This document shows positions 1 through 8,695 of a DNA stretch of 64,000 nt, in pieces (the first letter of the stretch is position 1; each line of letters starts with the position of its first letter). The notes beneath the pieces were generated by a model. The model did no database searches and was not told the DNA's origin. It worked only from the letters and a program-made list of their open reading frames with translations. The position numbers and the translations under genes are program-made. Origin of the DNA: CAIYTF01 sp963664845 (lineage in GTDB: Bacteria; Bacteroidota; Ignavibacteria; Ignavibacteriales; Ignavibacteriaceae); assembly GCA_963664845.1 (NCBI GenBank), contig OY761615.1, positions 372,001-436,000 on the forward strand, read 5' to 3'.

Positions 1-247
1 GAAAGACTTTAATGAAAAAATGCTCGAGCTGGAACAAGATCTCCTATCGAAGGGAATACCGATAAAGCCTATAGGCTTGCTAAAAATGGTACTCAAAACA
101 AATTCAGACTATTTACCACAAAAGGATATCCCGCCACACTTAAAAAACGATTTCAGTGATATATCATTCAAAACCCAAAATGTGAAAAGAATACTGGATT
201 CGTACCGCGCTTTCAAAAAAAAATCACGGAGCATCGATACTCCGTGA
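1..247 (+). CDS. C-terminal end of an unidentified protein (gene runs off the left edge)
   Basis: The reading frame is open from base 2 of the window to the TGA at 245-247, so this is best read as the last ~81 codons of a gene that begins upstream; the first ATG, at 20, need not be the start. The visible part is Lys-rich and hydrophilic with no recognisable motif. Its stop codon lies inside a strong palindrome (223-263). It precedes a run of same-strand element genes (HTH protein, primase), so it may belong to the same replication module, but no function can be assigned. It could also be a short spurious frame. Confidence 0.4.
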   Translation, partial: KDFNEKMLELEQDLLSKGIPIKPIGLLKMVLKTNSDYLPQKDIPPHLKNDFSDISFKTQNVKRILDSYRAFKKKSRSIDTP

Positions 248-263
248 TTTACGGAGTATCGAT
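223..263. repeat. Two overlapping, mutually exclusive hairpins
   Basis: A perfect palindrome has 13-bp arms (233-245 and 251-263) and a 5-base loop. A second stem pairs 223-231 with 240-248 and shares the central CTCCGT, so only one can form at a time. The block can also be read as two near-identical 15-base direct repeats (226-240, 251-265; one difference) around an inverted half-copy. It overlaps the stop of the upstream frame and lies 83 bp before the HTH gene. No T-run follows, so an operator or processing/switch site is as likely as a terminator. Confidence 0.6.
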
Positions 264-345
264 ACAGAGAATAAAGGGGAAATAAATATCATAGCTTTCC
301 GGTAAATCAGATAAATTTTATCAATTTACCGAAAGTGATGAAAAG

Positions 346-645
346 ATGAATCAATTAGTCGTAACTGACCTCGCAGAATTAAGAACAATGATTCTTGAAT
401 CTGTTAAAGAAGCGTTGGGAAGCACACCCCAGCAGCAATCTATCCCCACACCAGTTCCTGCACAGGAAGACCTGATTTCCCGTAAGCAGGCAGCACAACT
501 ATTCCAGGTTTCCCTCGTTACCTTAAATGACTGGGCGAAGAAAGGGTTCATACCGTTTTACCGCATGAACCGACGGGTCTATTACAAAAAGAGCGAGGTT
601 CTAAATTCATTGAGAGCGGTAAACAGGAAGCAAAATCATGGATAG
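346..645 (+). CDS. Helix-turn-helix (excisionase / HTH_17-like) DNA-binding protein
   Basis: This 99-residue protein has an acidic, Gln/Pro-rich N-terminal half and then, from about residue 44, a MerR/excisionase-type winged HTH: 'SRKQAAQLFQVSLVTLNDW' followed by 'GFIPFYRMNRRVYYKKSEV'. This is the usual layout of HTH_17 proteins placed just before primase genes on Bacteroidota plasmids, conjugative elements and prophages. Its stop overlaps the primase start by 8 bases, so the two are translationally coupled. The likely role is directing excision/replication or controlling the replication operon. The fold is clear; the exact role is inferred from context. Confidence 0.8.
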   Translation: MNQLVVTDLAELRTMILESVKEALGSTPQQQSIPTPVPAQEDLISRKQAAQLFQVSLVTLNDWAKKGFIPFYRMNRRVYYKKSEVLNSLRAVNRKQNHG

Positions 646-2125
646 TAACAAGGACGAGCTGCCCGGTCCGGAAGGTTTTATTCACGGACTTACAACTGAT
701 TTTGTAGAACCGGAAACACTGCAGGAGATAAACAACGCATTGGCAGCAACATCCAGCGGGACTGCAGAACGGTTCAAAAAAAGTTATGCCGGCAAAGCAA
801 TCTACGTTCACGAATTTAAGGAATGGTATCTCTGGAACGGAAAATATTGGAAGGAGGATACCACAGCAGAAGTACGGCAACTTGTAAAAGACCTGGTACC
901 GGAGGTGATGGCTAATTTAACTGATGCACCGCGTGAGCGGGAAAAGGATGTTTTCTACAAAGAGTATAAGAGTTTACTTGACACCAGGCCGATTGACAAC
1001 ATTCTTAAAGAGGCAGGAAGTTTACGAGGCATTGCGGTAACTGCAAAACAGCTTGACACGAAAGCAAATTATTTCAACTGCCAGAATAAAACCCTCATAT
1101 TCAACAACAAAGACTTTACTGTAACCGATCACGACCCTGCTCATTTCATAACGAAAATATCAAACTTCACGTACGACCCGGCAGCGTTTGCCTCTTTCTA
1201 TGAAGATTTTGAAAAACTGATCTTTATGAATGACGCCGGACTGATTGACTTCAGCAGAAAATATCTGGCAAGTGCCATAAGCGGGCACCTGGAAGACAGT
1301 ATTTGTTTCCTGATCGGAGAAAAGGCCGCAAATGGCAAAAGCACGTTTTGTGAAAATATGCTTTCACTGTTCGGTGACTATGCATCCAAGGCCCGCTGCA
1401 ATACACTGATGAACAAAACTGAACAAATAGCACAGGCAAGGCCAGACCTGGTAAAGCTGCGGGGCGCGAAGCTCGTAGTCTTCGAGGAGATCCCACAAGG
1501 ATTTAAGGTTAACGATTCACTCCTAAAGGACATTACCGGCGGCGACAGTGTAACCGCCAGAACGTTATTCAGCGGTAATGAGATAACCTTTAAACCACAG
1601 TTTAAAGCATTTCTTTACGGTAATCATGAGCCCAGGATAAACGGGAATGACGAAGGGATAAAGCGCCGGATAAAATATATTCCCTTTGAGTATGTATTCA
1701 GTGAACAAGACAGAAGTCAGAACCCCAAGGCTCAGGTTTTGGAAAGATTCCAGGGTGAAGCTGCCGGGATATTAAACTTATTGTTGGATGCCTATGCTGC
1801 TATTCTCAGAACCGGGTTTACCGCCCCGGAAAGGGTGAAAGCTGCGACCAGCGATTACCTGGCCGAGATGGATATCGTCAAATCATTCATCGACGAAACA
1901 TATATACCGGCCCCGGGAGGAATAATCTTATTTAAGCAGGTTTATGAAGACTTCAAACGTTACTGCAAAGAGAATCACGAATATGTCGAAGCGTCAATCA
2001 GTAAAAAAGCATTGTCCTCTAAATTGAGAAGTGCAGGAAAAGAACTGGGATTAACCGGGGCAAAAAACACCTGTTTACTCGGATATGCTCAAAATGAAAC
2101 AAATTCCCTGTTTGAGTCCACATAG
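638..2125 (+). CDS. P4-family phage/plasmid primase C-terminal SF3 helicase
   Basis: This 495-residue protein resembles the D5_N plus SF3 helicase half of phage P4 alpha-type primases. The Walker A is 'GEKAANGKSTF' (about residues 226-236). It is followed by 'KLVVFEEIP' (Walker B) and 'FLYGNHEPRINGNDEGIKRRI' features (sensor-1 Asn and the SF3 'D..G...R' arginine finger), and the C-terminal part looks like the winged-helix region. No N-terminal primase active site is evident, so it may act mainly as a replicative helicase/initiator, with priming supplied by the zinc-finger protein downstream. Its last codons run into the first copy of the duplicated hairpin unit at 2108-2383, a plausible binding site for such an initiator. 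Confidence 0.88.
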   Translation: MDSNKDELPGPEGFIHGLTTDFVEPETLQEINNALAATSSGTAERFKKSYAGKAIYVHEFKEWYLWNGKYWKEDTTAEVRQLVKDLVPEVMANLTDAPREREKDVFYKEYKSLLDTRPIDNILKEAGSLRGIAVTAKQLDTKANYFNCQNKTLIFNNKDFTVTDHDPAHFITKISNFTYDPAAFASFYEDFEKLIFMNDAGLIDFSRKYLASAISGHLEDSICFLIGEKAANGKSTFCENMLSLFGDYASKARCNTLMNKTEQIAQARPDLVKLRGAKLVVFEEIPQGFKVNDSLLKDITGGDSVTARTLFSGNEITFKPQFKAFLYGNHEPRINGNDEGIKRRIKYIPFEYVFSEQDRSQNPKAQVLERFQGEAAGILNLLLDAYAAILRTGFTAPERVKAATSDYLAEMDIVKSFIDETYIPAPGGIILFKQVYEDFKRYCKENHEYVEASISKKALSSKLRSAGKELGLTGAKNTCLLGYAQNETNSLFEST

Positions 2126-2383
2126 TTTGGATGATTTGGACGATTTAAGACCTTTTTACAAAAGTTCCTTCATGAGATTGAAATATAAGAAAGTATCAAA
2201 AAAAATAGGAAATCATCCAAATCATCCAAGACCTGAAATAAGGCTGAAATCGGCCGGGTTTTGTTTGAGGATCCCCAGTTTGGATGATTTGGACGTTTTA
2301 AGACCTTTTTACAAAAGTTTCTTCATGAGATTGAAATATAAGAAAGTATCAAAAAAAATTAGAAATCATCCGAATCATCCAAG
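2108..2383. repeat. Tandem pair of 123-bp units, each a long inverted repeat (candidate replication origin)
   Basis: Two closely similar 123-bp units (2108-2230 and 2261-2383) repeat with a 153-bp period. The last 107 bp of each unit starts with TTTGGATGATTTGGACG and ends with ATCATCC[A/G]AATCATCCAAG, so the unit ends are about 20-base inverted repeats built from two GGATGATTT words. Because 153 is divisible by 3, an apparent 103-codon frame translates both copies as a repeat; I treat that frame as an artefact. Its position right after the P4-type helicase and before the toprim/zinc-finger gene fits an iteron-type origin or a plus-strand hairpin origin. Confidence 0.75.
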
Positions 2384-2492
2384 ATTGAAACAATGAAGAA
2401 AATTTTCATGCATAAGGATATCAGCATAATTGTAATACGACCGGGGAAGCACCGGTATTCTAAGATACAGCCCGAAAAAAGAAAAGTAACCG

Positions 2493-3854
2493 ATGAATAG
2501 TTTTGCCGGACCCAGCCTTGAAAAATACTGCGGGACAAAATCGAGATTTACCTGTCCTGCCTGTGGGCATCCCAAAACATTTACCCGATACATCAACCCG
2601 GACACTAATTCTTACTACGCTGATAATGTTGGGAAGTGTGACCGGGAAATAAATTGCGGCTATCATTTTAAGCCGTCACAATACCTCAAAGAGCACCCGG
2701 AAACCCGTACACCAGGCAGGAGAAGAAAAGCAAAACCATGGGAAGCGATTGTACCTATGGCTTCTACAAAACAGGAACCGGAAGAGATTTCTTACTTCAC
2801 CATCGAAGAGGTCTGGGAAACCCTTCGGGGATATGAGAGAAACCCCTTTATAGCGTTCCTAAAAAGACTCGATATTCCTGAGTATGAGATTCAACGGATT
2901 ACCAAGCTATATTTTATCGGAACATCAAAACGGTTTGGCGGCAATGTTATCTTTTGGCAGGTTGATCATAAATGCCGCGTACACACAGGGAAAATAATGG
3001 CATATAACCCGGTTACCGGAAGGCGAAGGAAGGAAACACCCCCAACCTGGGCGCATAAGGCCGCAAAAAAGGAGGGCGTTTTTCAATCCTGCTGTTTTGG
3101 TGAACACCTTGCAGGAATAGAAAGGAACCACAAAATTGCAATTGTTGAGAGTGAGAAAACGGCTGTAATATGTTCGATATATCTAAAAAACATCTTTCCT
3201 TCATATACCTGGATAGCGACCGGCGGACTCAATAACCTGACAGCAGAGAAGCTTTCCCCGTTCAAAAACAGGGAGCTGATACTATTCCCTGACCTTGGAG
3301 CAATGGAGAAATGGAAGAAGAAAGCAGGCGCGCTGCGGGGCTACCAGTTCAAAATATCCATTTTTCTTGAGAACATTGCAAGCGAAACGTCCATACAGGC
3401 GGGATACGATCTTGCAGACTATTTGACCGAATATCCGCTATACCACTTCAGGCCGGATCTATTTCAAAGTAATGAACCGTGTATCACCCCGGAAGAACTT
3501 AACACGACTCTAAACCGGCCAGCGGACGAAAAAGCCTGTATCGTGACAACACCGGAAACAGACATCGATGAGATTGCGGAATCACATATTAACGAAAGAA
3601 ATAATTATCATGCTGACGATGCGACCCGCGAATACTGGGACAACTCACTTAAAGAAATTGAAAATATTCTGACCTCTACCGGCATTCCGTCAGAACCAAA
3701 GAGGATTTGTGCCGGTGTTGTTGTGATTAACCCGCAACTCTTTATAACATCGCATTTAGATACCATTAAAAATAATATGTATCATAAAGGCATACTACCC
3801 TATCTCGACCGGCTTTTGAATTTTTTACAGTCAATACAAACTAAAAACGAATAA
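2493..3854 (+). CDS. DUF6371 / PG0870-like zinc-finger and toprim-like protein (replication)
   Basis: This 453-residue protein has an N-terminal CHC2-like zinc finger ('CPACGHPKTF' ... 'GKCDREINCGYHF', about residues 22-55), a linker, and a DUF6371-type region containing 'IAIVESEKTAVI' (acidic toprim-like motif, near residue 215) and 'ELILFPDLGA' (second acidic motif, near residue 255). This family occurs in Bacteroidota conjugative elements and prophages and resembles a primase/toprim half. Together with the upstream SF3 helicase it would make a split primase-helicase. The C-terminal 130 residues show no known motif. Catalytic competence is inferred. Confidence 0.75.
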   Translation: MNSFAGPSLEKYCGTKSRFTCPACGHPKTFTRYINPDTNSYYADNVGKCDREINCGYHFKPSQYLKEHPETRTPGRRRKAKPWEAIVPMASTKQEPEEISYFTIEEVWETLRGYERNPFIAFLKRLDIPEYEIQRITKLYFIGTSKRFGGNVIFWQVDHKCRVHTGKIMAYNPVTGRRRKETPPTWAHKAAKKEGVFQSCCFGEHLAGIERNHKIAIVESEKTAVICSIYLKNIFPSYTWIATGGLNNLTAEKLSPFKNRELILFPDLGAMEKWKKKAGALRGYQFKISIFLENIASETSIQAGYDLADYLTEYPLYHFRPDLFQSNEPCITPEELNTTLNRPADEKACIVTTPETDIDEIAESHINERNNYHADDATREYWDNSLKEIENILTSTGIPSEPKRICAGVVVINPQLFITSHLDTIKNNMYHKGILPYLDRLLNFLQSIQTKNE

Positions 3855-3885
3855 TCAATTTTCATTAAAACGGAAGAATGAAAAA

Positions 3886-4374
3886 ATGAAAACGAAAGCA
3901 GTAAGCACACCAACCAGGAAACCGGGTGGAAAAAGAAAGAATGCACAAAAGACAGAATTGGCAACACGAGGAAAGCAAAAAGTTTCGGCCACGGTTATTA
4001 CGCAGGGCTCGTTGAAAAATCCAAAAAATGCAGGACGGAAACCAAAGCTGACACCAGAGGAATTAGAGCAGGTGAAAATAGATTTGGCTGAATACATTGA
4101 AAATACGGACATACCGGTTATCAATGCGTTTACCTATAAACACAAAATACGGAGACAGACACTTTACGAGAATAAGGAACTGGCAGAGCTTGTTGAGTGG
4201 GCAAATATGAAAAAACAGGCAGCCTACGAAATCGGAATGGTCACCGGGACTCTGCAGGTTGCCGCCTGCATATTTGCATTAAAACAGCATGGCTGGAAAG
4301 ACCGGCAGGAAGTTGAAACTGTTGTAGTCGATAGGAAAAAAGTGAAAAGAGAATTGGAAAGACTGTTCGAATAA
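3886..4374 (+). CDS. Phage terminase small subunit
   Basis: The 162-residue protein has a very basic N-terminal tail (Lys/Arg-rich to residue ~45), then 'GRKPKLTPEELEQ', a helix-turn-helix-like segment ('AFTYKHKIRRQTLYENKEL'), and 'VAACIFALKQHGWKDRQEV', the end motif common in phage terminase small subunits and Mu-like DNA packaging proteins. It sits 67 bp before the large terminase. Its role would be recognition of the packaging site in phage or element DNA. The ATG at 3886 was chosen; the basic tail may bind DNA non-specifically. Confidence 0.8.
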   Translation: MKTKAVSTPTRKPGGKRKNAQKTELATRGKQKVSATVITQGSLKNPKNAGRKPKLTPEELEQVKIDLAEYIENTDIPVINAFTYKHKIRRQTLYENKELAELVEWANMKKQAAYEIGMVTGTLQVAACIFALKQHGWKDRQEVETVVVDRKKVKRELERLFE

Positions 4375-4441
4375 AACCATGACCTACCTGACGGCACGCA
4401 GGTTTCAATGATTAATATGATGACAATGATAGAAGTGGATT

Positions 4442-5701
4442 ATGAAGCTCTATAAGTATCAGGCTGAATACGCGAAGAGTACCGAGACTTTTGATATTGT
4501 CAATAAGTCGAGGCAGATTGGATTTTCATCCTTTGCAATAGCGTATAAGGCTGTGAAGCGTTGTTACTGTGATCAAATAGAGCAGCTGCTGGTTTCGTCC
4601 TCGCAGCGGCAATCCAATAAGCTGATGAGCTATGTAGAAAACTGGATTGAGATGTATTCCAAACTCTGGGGAATAAAACTGAAGAAAGATACCCAGGCAG
4701 AAAAAACATTTTTATACGGGAAAAGTATACACTGTATGCCCTCGCGGCCGGAGACGATACGCGGTTTTAACGGCGATGTCCGGTTGGATGAATTTGCACT
4801 GCATCCGGACCAGGACAGAATATTTGAGGCACTTCTTCCGTCCATTTCCTCAAACCGGAAATACCAGATCTCAATTTGCAGTACTCCTCTGGGGCAAAGC
4901 AATATGTTTTACCGGATTTTTACCGACAAAAAACGCTTTCCGGACTTCAAAAGGACACAAATTGACTGCTATTCTGCTAATAAAATGGGCTGTAAACTTA
5001 ATTTAGAGGTAATTAAACGTAATTTTGACGAGGATTCTTTCAAGCAGGAGTTCGAATGCCAGTTCATAGATGAGGCCACTTCATACTTCCCCTATGAGCT
5101 GATACAGCGCTGCGTGGCAAGGGAGGAAACCAACATAGACGGTATCAATTTCATAGGCATAGATATTGGGCGAAAGAAGGATTTGACTTGTGTTTACGTT
5201 ACAACTTTTTCAGATGATATTTTTCATTTTAAGTACCTGGAAACATGGCATAATCTGGAATATTCCACGCAATTAAAGTTAATTTCGGACACTATAAAAA
5301 AGAACGAAATATCAGCCGGGATGATAGATGCAACCGGTCTGGGGAATAACCTCGCTGAGGATTTGTCCAATGAATTTCCCTTCATCCAACCCGTATGGTT
5401 TACAGTAGAAATTAAACAGGATTTGGTACTGCGGGTAAAAACGCTCATGGAGCAAAAGAAAATTGAGCTGCCGGATGAACGGGACCTGATCAGCGACATC
5501 CATGCTATACGGAAAAACATCACACCAAGTAATAACATTGTATTTGCAGCGAACAGGAACGAGACGGGACATGCTGACCGGTTTTGGGCACTGGCCCTGG
5601 CAGTTGCCGCGGGAAGTGAGGAACTGGAATATGACCGGAATCCGGTAGAAATAATTACCAAACAGGTCCGGGAAGCTGACAGTATACTTAAAGGGTACTA
5701 A
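4442..5701 (+). CDS. Phage terminase large subunit (packaging ATPase-nuclease)
   Basis: This 419-residue protein has the two-domain TerL layout. The ATPase part has the deviant Walker A 'KSRQIGFS' (residues 22-29), a Q/coupling-type 'VSSSQRQSNK' segment and Walker B 'VRLDEFAL' (D116, E117). The RNase-H-like nuclease part has 'GIDIGRKKDLTCVYV' (first Asp), 'GMIDATGLGNN' (second) and 'GHADRFWALALA' near the C-terminus (third). It resembles Mu gp28-type terminases. All key residues are present, so it looks functional. It directly follows the small subunit; a Mor-like gene starts 2 bases after its stop. Confidence 0.92.
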   Translation: MKLYKYQAEYAKSTETFDIVNKSRQIGFSSFAIAYKAVKRCYCDQIEQLLVSSSQRQSNKLMSYVENWIEMYSKLWGIKLKKDTQAEKTFLYGKSIHCMPSRPETIRGFNGDVRLDEFALHPDQDRIFEALLPSISSNRKYQISICSTPLGQSNMFYRIFTDKKRFPDFKRTQIDCYSANKMGCKLNLEVIKRNFDEDSFKQEFECQFIDEATSYFPYELIQRCVAREETNIDGINFIGIDIGRKKDLTCVYVTTFSDDIFHFKYLETWHNLEYSTQLKLISDTIKKNEISAGMIDATGLGNNLAEDLSNEFPFIQPVWFTVEIKQDLVLRVKTLMEQKKIELPDERDLISDIHAIRKNITPSNNIVFAANRNETGHADRFWALALAVAAGSEELEYDRNPVEIITKQVREADSILKGY

Positions 5702-5703
5702 CC

Positions 5704-6003
5704 GTGGAATGGTATTCGGAAATCGATTGGCATAAATGTTTATCGGAAGATACCATACTGATTATTGAGACTGTCGGGATAGACACTTTCTTTAAGCTCA
5801 ATAAAAAAATGGAGAAGGATACTTATTATTTTGCCAAACAAAATCTATATCGAATACAACGGCAATACATAATGGAAAATGTTTACCGGCATACTGTTAA
5901 AGAATTTATGAAAATATTGGGCTGCAAGGAAGGGTTTGCGAGAAAGACAATTAAAGAGGCAAAGAGACTATACGGATGGCAGCAACTACAATTGGACTTA
6001 TAA
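5704..6003 (+). CDS. Mor-like helix-turn-helix transcription regulator
   Basis: This 99-residue protein begins with GTG 2 bases after the terminase stop. Its layout (a hydrophobic 'ILIIETVGIDTFFKLNKKM' helix, 'TYYFAKQNLYRIQRQYIMENV', and a C-terminal HTH 'TVKEFMKILGCKEGFARKTIKEA') resembles the Mor/C activator family of Mu-like phages, whose members switch on middle/late transcription. The family match is by eye and short, so any phage HTH protein remains possible. It is the last gene of the rightward left-arm operon, followed by a terminator. Confidence 0.5.
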   Translation: MEWYSEIDWHKCLSEDTILIIETVGIDTFFKLNKKMEKDTYYFAKQNLYRIQRQYIMENVYRHTVKEFMKILGCKEGFARKTIKEAKRLYGWQQLQLDL

Positions 6004-6136
6004 TAACTTCGGAGTTTGTACGCTGACAAAAAATATGCGAAACGTAAAAAATAATTGTATGCCTAAGGATAAAACCCTATTTTAGTATTGCCTCGTTTGC
6101 AGGTTTCTCCCCTGACCTGTAAACTAACAACAGCGG

Positions 6137-6168
6137 CCCGGTGTCCCCCCCAGCACCGGGTTTTTTTT
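6137..6168 (+). terminator. Rho-independent terminator after the left-arm phage operon
   Basis: The 7-bp stem CCCGGTG/CACCGGG (6137-6143, 6154-6160) has a C-rich 10-base loop and is followed directly by eight T. It lies between the rightward terminase/Mor operon and convergent leftward genes and would stop rightward transcription. Confidence 0.85.
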
Positions 6169-6173
6169 ATGTC

Positions 6174-6389
6174 TTAGTACTGAGAATTATAGAAATCCTC
6201 ATCCTGAACGGCGGCGGCGAATTCATTAGCCGCTTTTTCACTGCACTTTGGGCAAAGCGCTGTTTTCGTTGCCGGATAGTAGAATATCCGGTCGCCTTTT
6301 TTGATCTCTTGACCGCAACTGCATTTCGAATTGAAACGAGCGGTCGTCCAATACGGATCGCGGGAATACGTTTTATGATAGTACTTCAT
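6174..6389 (-). CDS. Small zinc-ribbon protein
   Basis: This 71-residue protein carries two knuckles, 'CSCGQEIKKGD' and 'ALCPKCSEKA', about 20 residues apart: a four-cysteine zinc ribbon. The rest is charged with no other motif. Its start overlaps the end of the gene at 6386-6610 by 4 bases (ATGA type), so they form one unit with the ArdC gene upstream. Such small zinc proteins are common in prophages; the function is unknown. Confidence 0.65.
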   Translation of the reverse strand: MKYYHKTYSRDPYWTTARFNSKCSCGQEIKKGDRIFYYPATKTALCPKCSEKAANEFAAAVQDEDFYNSQY

Positions 6390-6610
6390 GACTGAGACCT
6401 TTCTTCTGGTGGTAATTGAAATTCACAATTTTTAGCGGACACCCAGGCAGAGCCGTGGCCGGCAATTGTTGACTGAGCAACTTTTACCTGAATGGTACGG
6501 ACTGCCAATATTTTTGTGGGTATTGTGTCACCGGCGCAATTGCGGTAATACACAAAGTCGCCGGGCATAAACGGATGGGATTTGATTAAACGAAATTCAT
6601 CATCTGACAT
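6386..6610 (-). CDS. Hypothetical small protein
   Basis: This 74-residue protein has a beta-rich, SH3-like look ('PFMPGDFVYYRN', 'PTKILAVRTIQVKV'). No family is recognised. It lies between the ArdC-like gene (29 bp upstream) and the zinc-ribbon gene (4-base overlap), all transcribed leftward, which supports it being real. It has no signal peptide or membrane segment. Confidence 0.6.
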   Translation of the reverse strand: MSDDEFRLIKSHPFMPGDFVYYRNCAGDTIPTKILAVRTIQVKVAQSTIAGHGSAWVSAKNCEFQLPPEERSQS

Positions 6611-6639
6611 AGAAAATACTCCTTTGGATAGGGCCGCCC

Positions 6640-7467
6640 TTATTGGACGGCCTCCGGTTGCGGAATTAGAAAATTGACCGCCTTCTGTGCGGCAATGGCC
6701 GCGGACAGGATAAAGGAATTATCGCCCTTGGCTTTACGGAGCCAGGTTTCTAAATATGCACTGGAATTATCAAGAACATTCTGGATGCCGCAAAGCCCGA
6801 GCAAATAACTTGCGCCTATCTCTGCAATGAGTTCCTCAAATGCATAGATTTCATCGCCCTTGGCAAGATGGCGGACACGGTTTAACCTCTCCGGATGGCC
6901 TGACCAGTGGATGAGTTCATGGAACTGAGCCGCGAAATATTCTTCCTCGCAAGTGAAGTGTGAAACATCAGGAGTCGATATAAAATTTTCCGATTCCGAA
7001 TAAAAACAGCGCTCTAAGTTCCTGCGGATATCGACCGCATTTTTTGAAACGATTTCGTTTAACAAATCGAGCGGAGCGGATAAAGTGGGCTGCGGGATCT
7101 CATAGCTTTCCAGATCTTCGAGGTTGAACACATAAGAGAATTTAAGATATGGGAAACGCTTCGTTTCGAGGGCTCCGGATGGCAGGACGGTATCGATGTC
7201 CTGCAGCTTGTAGAAAATGATCTGGCGGCCCTTGGAGCCCGCTTTAATGCGAAAATTTTTGGCCTTCGCCTGCAGGAATGTAAGATAAAACGGATTTGAG
7301 ACGGAATCCATACACAATAAAAGAAAATTGATTCCCTGGTAAACGTGTTTTGTGATATAGTTGGCTGGCAGGCCGCCTGCCCAGGGCTGGCGCCAAAATA
7401 ACTGCCCGTTCTCAAGATTTTGTAAAATCCTGGTATTAATAGCCTCATAGATATCGGACCGGTTCAA
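6640..7467 (-). CDS. ArdC-family antirestriction protein (ssDNA-binding domain plus zincin)
   Basis: The 275-residue protein starts with the ArdC N-terminal region ('IYEAINTRILQNLENG' ... 'FWRQPWAGGLPANYITK' ... 'YQGINFLLL') and ends with a zinc-metallopeptidase-like domain: 'HELIHWSGH' (H183, E184, H187) with 'EELIAEIGASYLLG' supplying a possible third ligand. ArdC proteins of conjugative elements and phages bind ssDNA and protect incoming DNA from restriction. The gene heads three close leftward genes, after a small hypothetical gene 15 bp away. It probably protects the element on entry. Confidence 0.85.
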   Translation of the reverse strand: MNRSDIYEAINTRILQNLENGQLFWRQPWAGGLPANYITKHVYQGINFLLLCMDSVSNPFYLTFLQAKAKNFRIKAGSKGRQIIFYKLQDIDTVLPSGALETKRFPYLKFSYVFNLEDLESYEIPQPTLSAPLDLLNEIVSKNAVDIRRNLERCFYSESENFISTPDVSHFTCEEEYFAAQFHELIHWSGHPERLNRVRHLAKGDEIYAFEELIAEIGASYLLGLCGIQNVLDNSSAYLETWLRKAKGDNSFILSAAIAAQKAVNFLIPQPEAVQ

Positions 7468-7482
7468 AGTAACTCCTTGAAT

Positions 7483-7716
7483 TTAGTTAATGAAAGTTTT
7501 AGGAAATCTGATCAGCAACGGGGATTTCCATTCCCGGGAGGCCACTGAGAAAAAACCCAGAGCCTGAACCGGGCACCGGAAAACCCAGGAATCGAAAAAA
7601 CCGTTTTCGCGGAAATGTGTTACCCGGAATTCCGGCAGATGGCCGGCACGCCGGACACACTTTAAATTCCACGATGGACGGGAGTACATCAAAACGATAC
7701 TTGGCGAAGATTTCAT
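7483..7716 (-). CDS. Hypothetical small basic protein
   Basis: I prefer the ATG at 7716 (77 codons) over the longer frame from 7830, because an AGAAAGGA-type ribosome site lies upstream and the extra N-terminal residues look non-coding. The protein is basic and aromatic with two Cys and no recognised domain. It ends 15 bp before the ArdC gene on the same strand, suggesting cotranscription. It may be a small ArdC-operon protein or a fortuitous frame. Confidence 0.4.
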   Translation of the reverse strand: MKSSPSIVLMYSRPSWNLKCVRRAGHLPEFRVTHFRENGFFDSWVFRCPVQALGFFSVASREWKSPLLIRFPKTFIN

Positions 7717-8138
7717 AATCGAGCCATTCCTTTCTTCTGTGATTAAAAAAACAACATTCCCCCCCGCAAAAAAAAATTCTGAGATTTCAAGCCCGACTAA
7801 AGGCAAGTTGAAAGAGAGCGCCGGATTCAATAAATATCCGACGCGCCAGCGGCGGACAAGAACAAATATTGGTGCTATCTTTTGACTTGCTGAGATTGGA
7901 GGGCTTATATTTCAATCAAGGGGGGGAATGTTAGGATTTCTTTTCTGAGATTAATTTGATTTTATTATAAGGGTGGCGGGTGGGGGTTGAGGGACGGTTC
8001 TGAGCGCGGTTGCCGGAGAGAGTCGACGGAGTGAGCGGACGGAGCGTATCCTGGTCAGCCAGGAGTAGCGTAGGGAGCGGAATCGGAGGAGCGAACGCAG
8101 GCAACGGCGCGTTTCGATGGGAAGCCAAGTGAACGAGA

Positions 8139-8234
8139 GGCAGTGACGCCCCCTGCGTTTCTTGCAAGGATGGCACCCGCGACCGAGGCACGAGGGAGAG
8201 CAAGCCGACGCAGCACGCAGGGGGCGCCTCTGCC
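8139..8234. repeat. 20-bp inverted repeat enclosing a nested stem
   Basis: Bases 8139-8158 pair with 8215-8234 (18 of 20), GC-rich around GCCCCC/GGGGGC. Just inside, CTTGC (8161-8165) can pair with GCAAG (8200-8204). The pattern fits a long RNA stem with an internal arm. Confidence 0.65.
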
Positions 8235-8617
8235 GTCAGCCAAGCAAACAAGCAACTGAATAATGTACATTCTTAAACTGCCCGGATGCGAAGCGGAGGG
8301 CAGTACAACAACGAGCCAGGGCTTTGGCTGGCGAAGAAGATCAATAGATCCATGAGAAGAGACGATACACTTTAGAATAGCCAAAATAAGAGCAAGAGCG
8401 GGCTTAGGAGCGCAAAACCGGAACAGAGGCATATGAAATATAGCCCAACCGGCGAAGCCGGTTGAGCCTTGCATGTTGATGATTTAATTTTGGGGTGGCG
8501 GGCGGGGGCGAATGCGGGATAGCAACGGGAATAAAGGGAATGAAAGAACGCCGACGGAAGCGCATTTTTGTGAGGGTGGGTTTCAATTATGAGATTACAG
8601 GGTGGCGGGTGCAAGTT

Positions 8618-8695
8618 TGCATAATGTCCGGTTCTACGACTTATTCAATCAACCAATACCATAAAAGATATTGTTGTAGAACCCGCATTATGTAA
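8618..8695. repeat. Integron attC-like imperfect palindrome
   Basis: Left arm 8618-8640 and right arm 8673-8695 pair in two blocks: outer CATAATG with CATTATG, and inner GGTTCTAC.AC with GT.GTAGAACC. A one-base bulge lies between the blocks and a 32-base apical loop inside. Two paired boxes with an extrahelical base and a short loop is the attC recombination-site layout, but the outer box (GCATAAT) departs from the canonical RYYYAAC/GTTRRRY and no integron integrase is in the window. Confidence 0.4.

Noticed and set aside
1..300. Duplicate of the tRNA-Arg 3' end (attL) near the left edge
   Set aside because: No match to the tRNA 3' end was seen within the window, so an integration site cannot be claimed.
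2085..2396. 103-codon frame over the duplicated hairpin units
   Set aside because: It exists only because the repeat period (153 bp) is a multiple of three; translated sequence is the repeat itself, and no ribosome site or family is seen.
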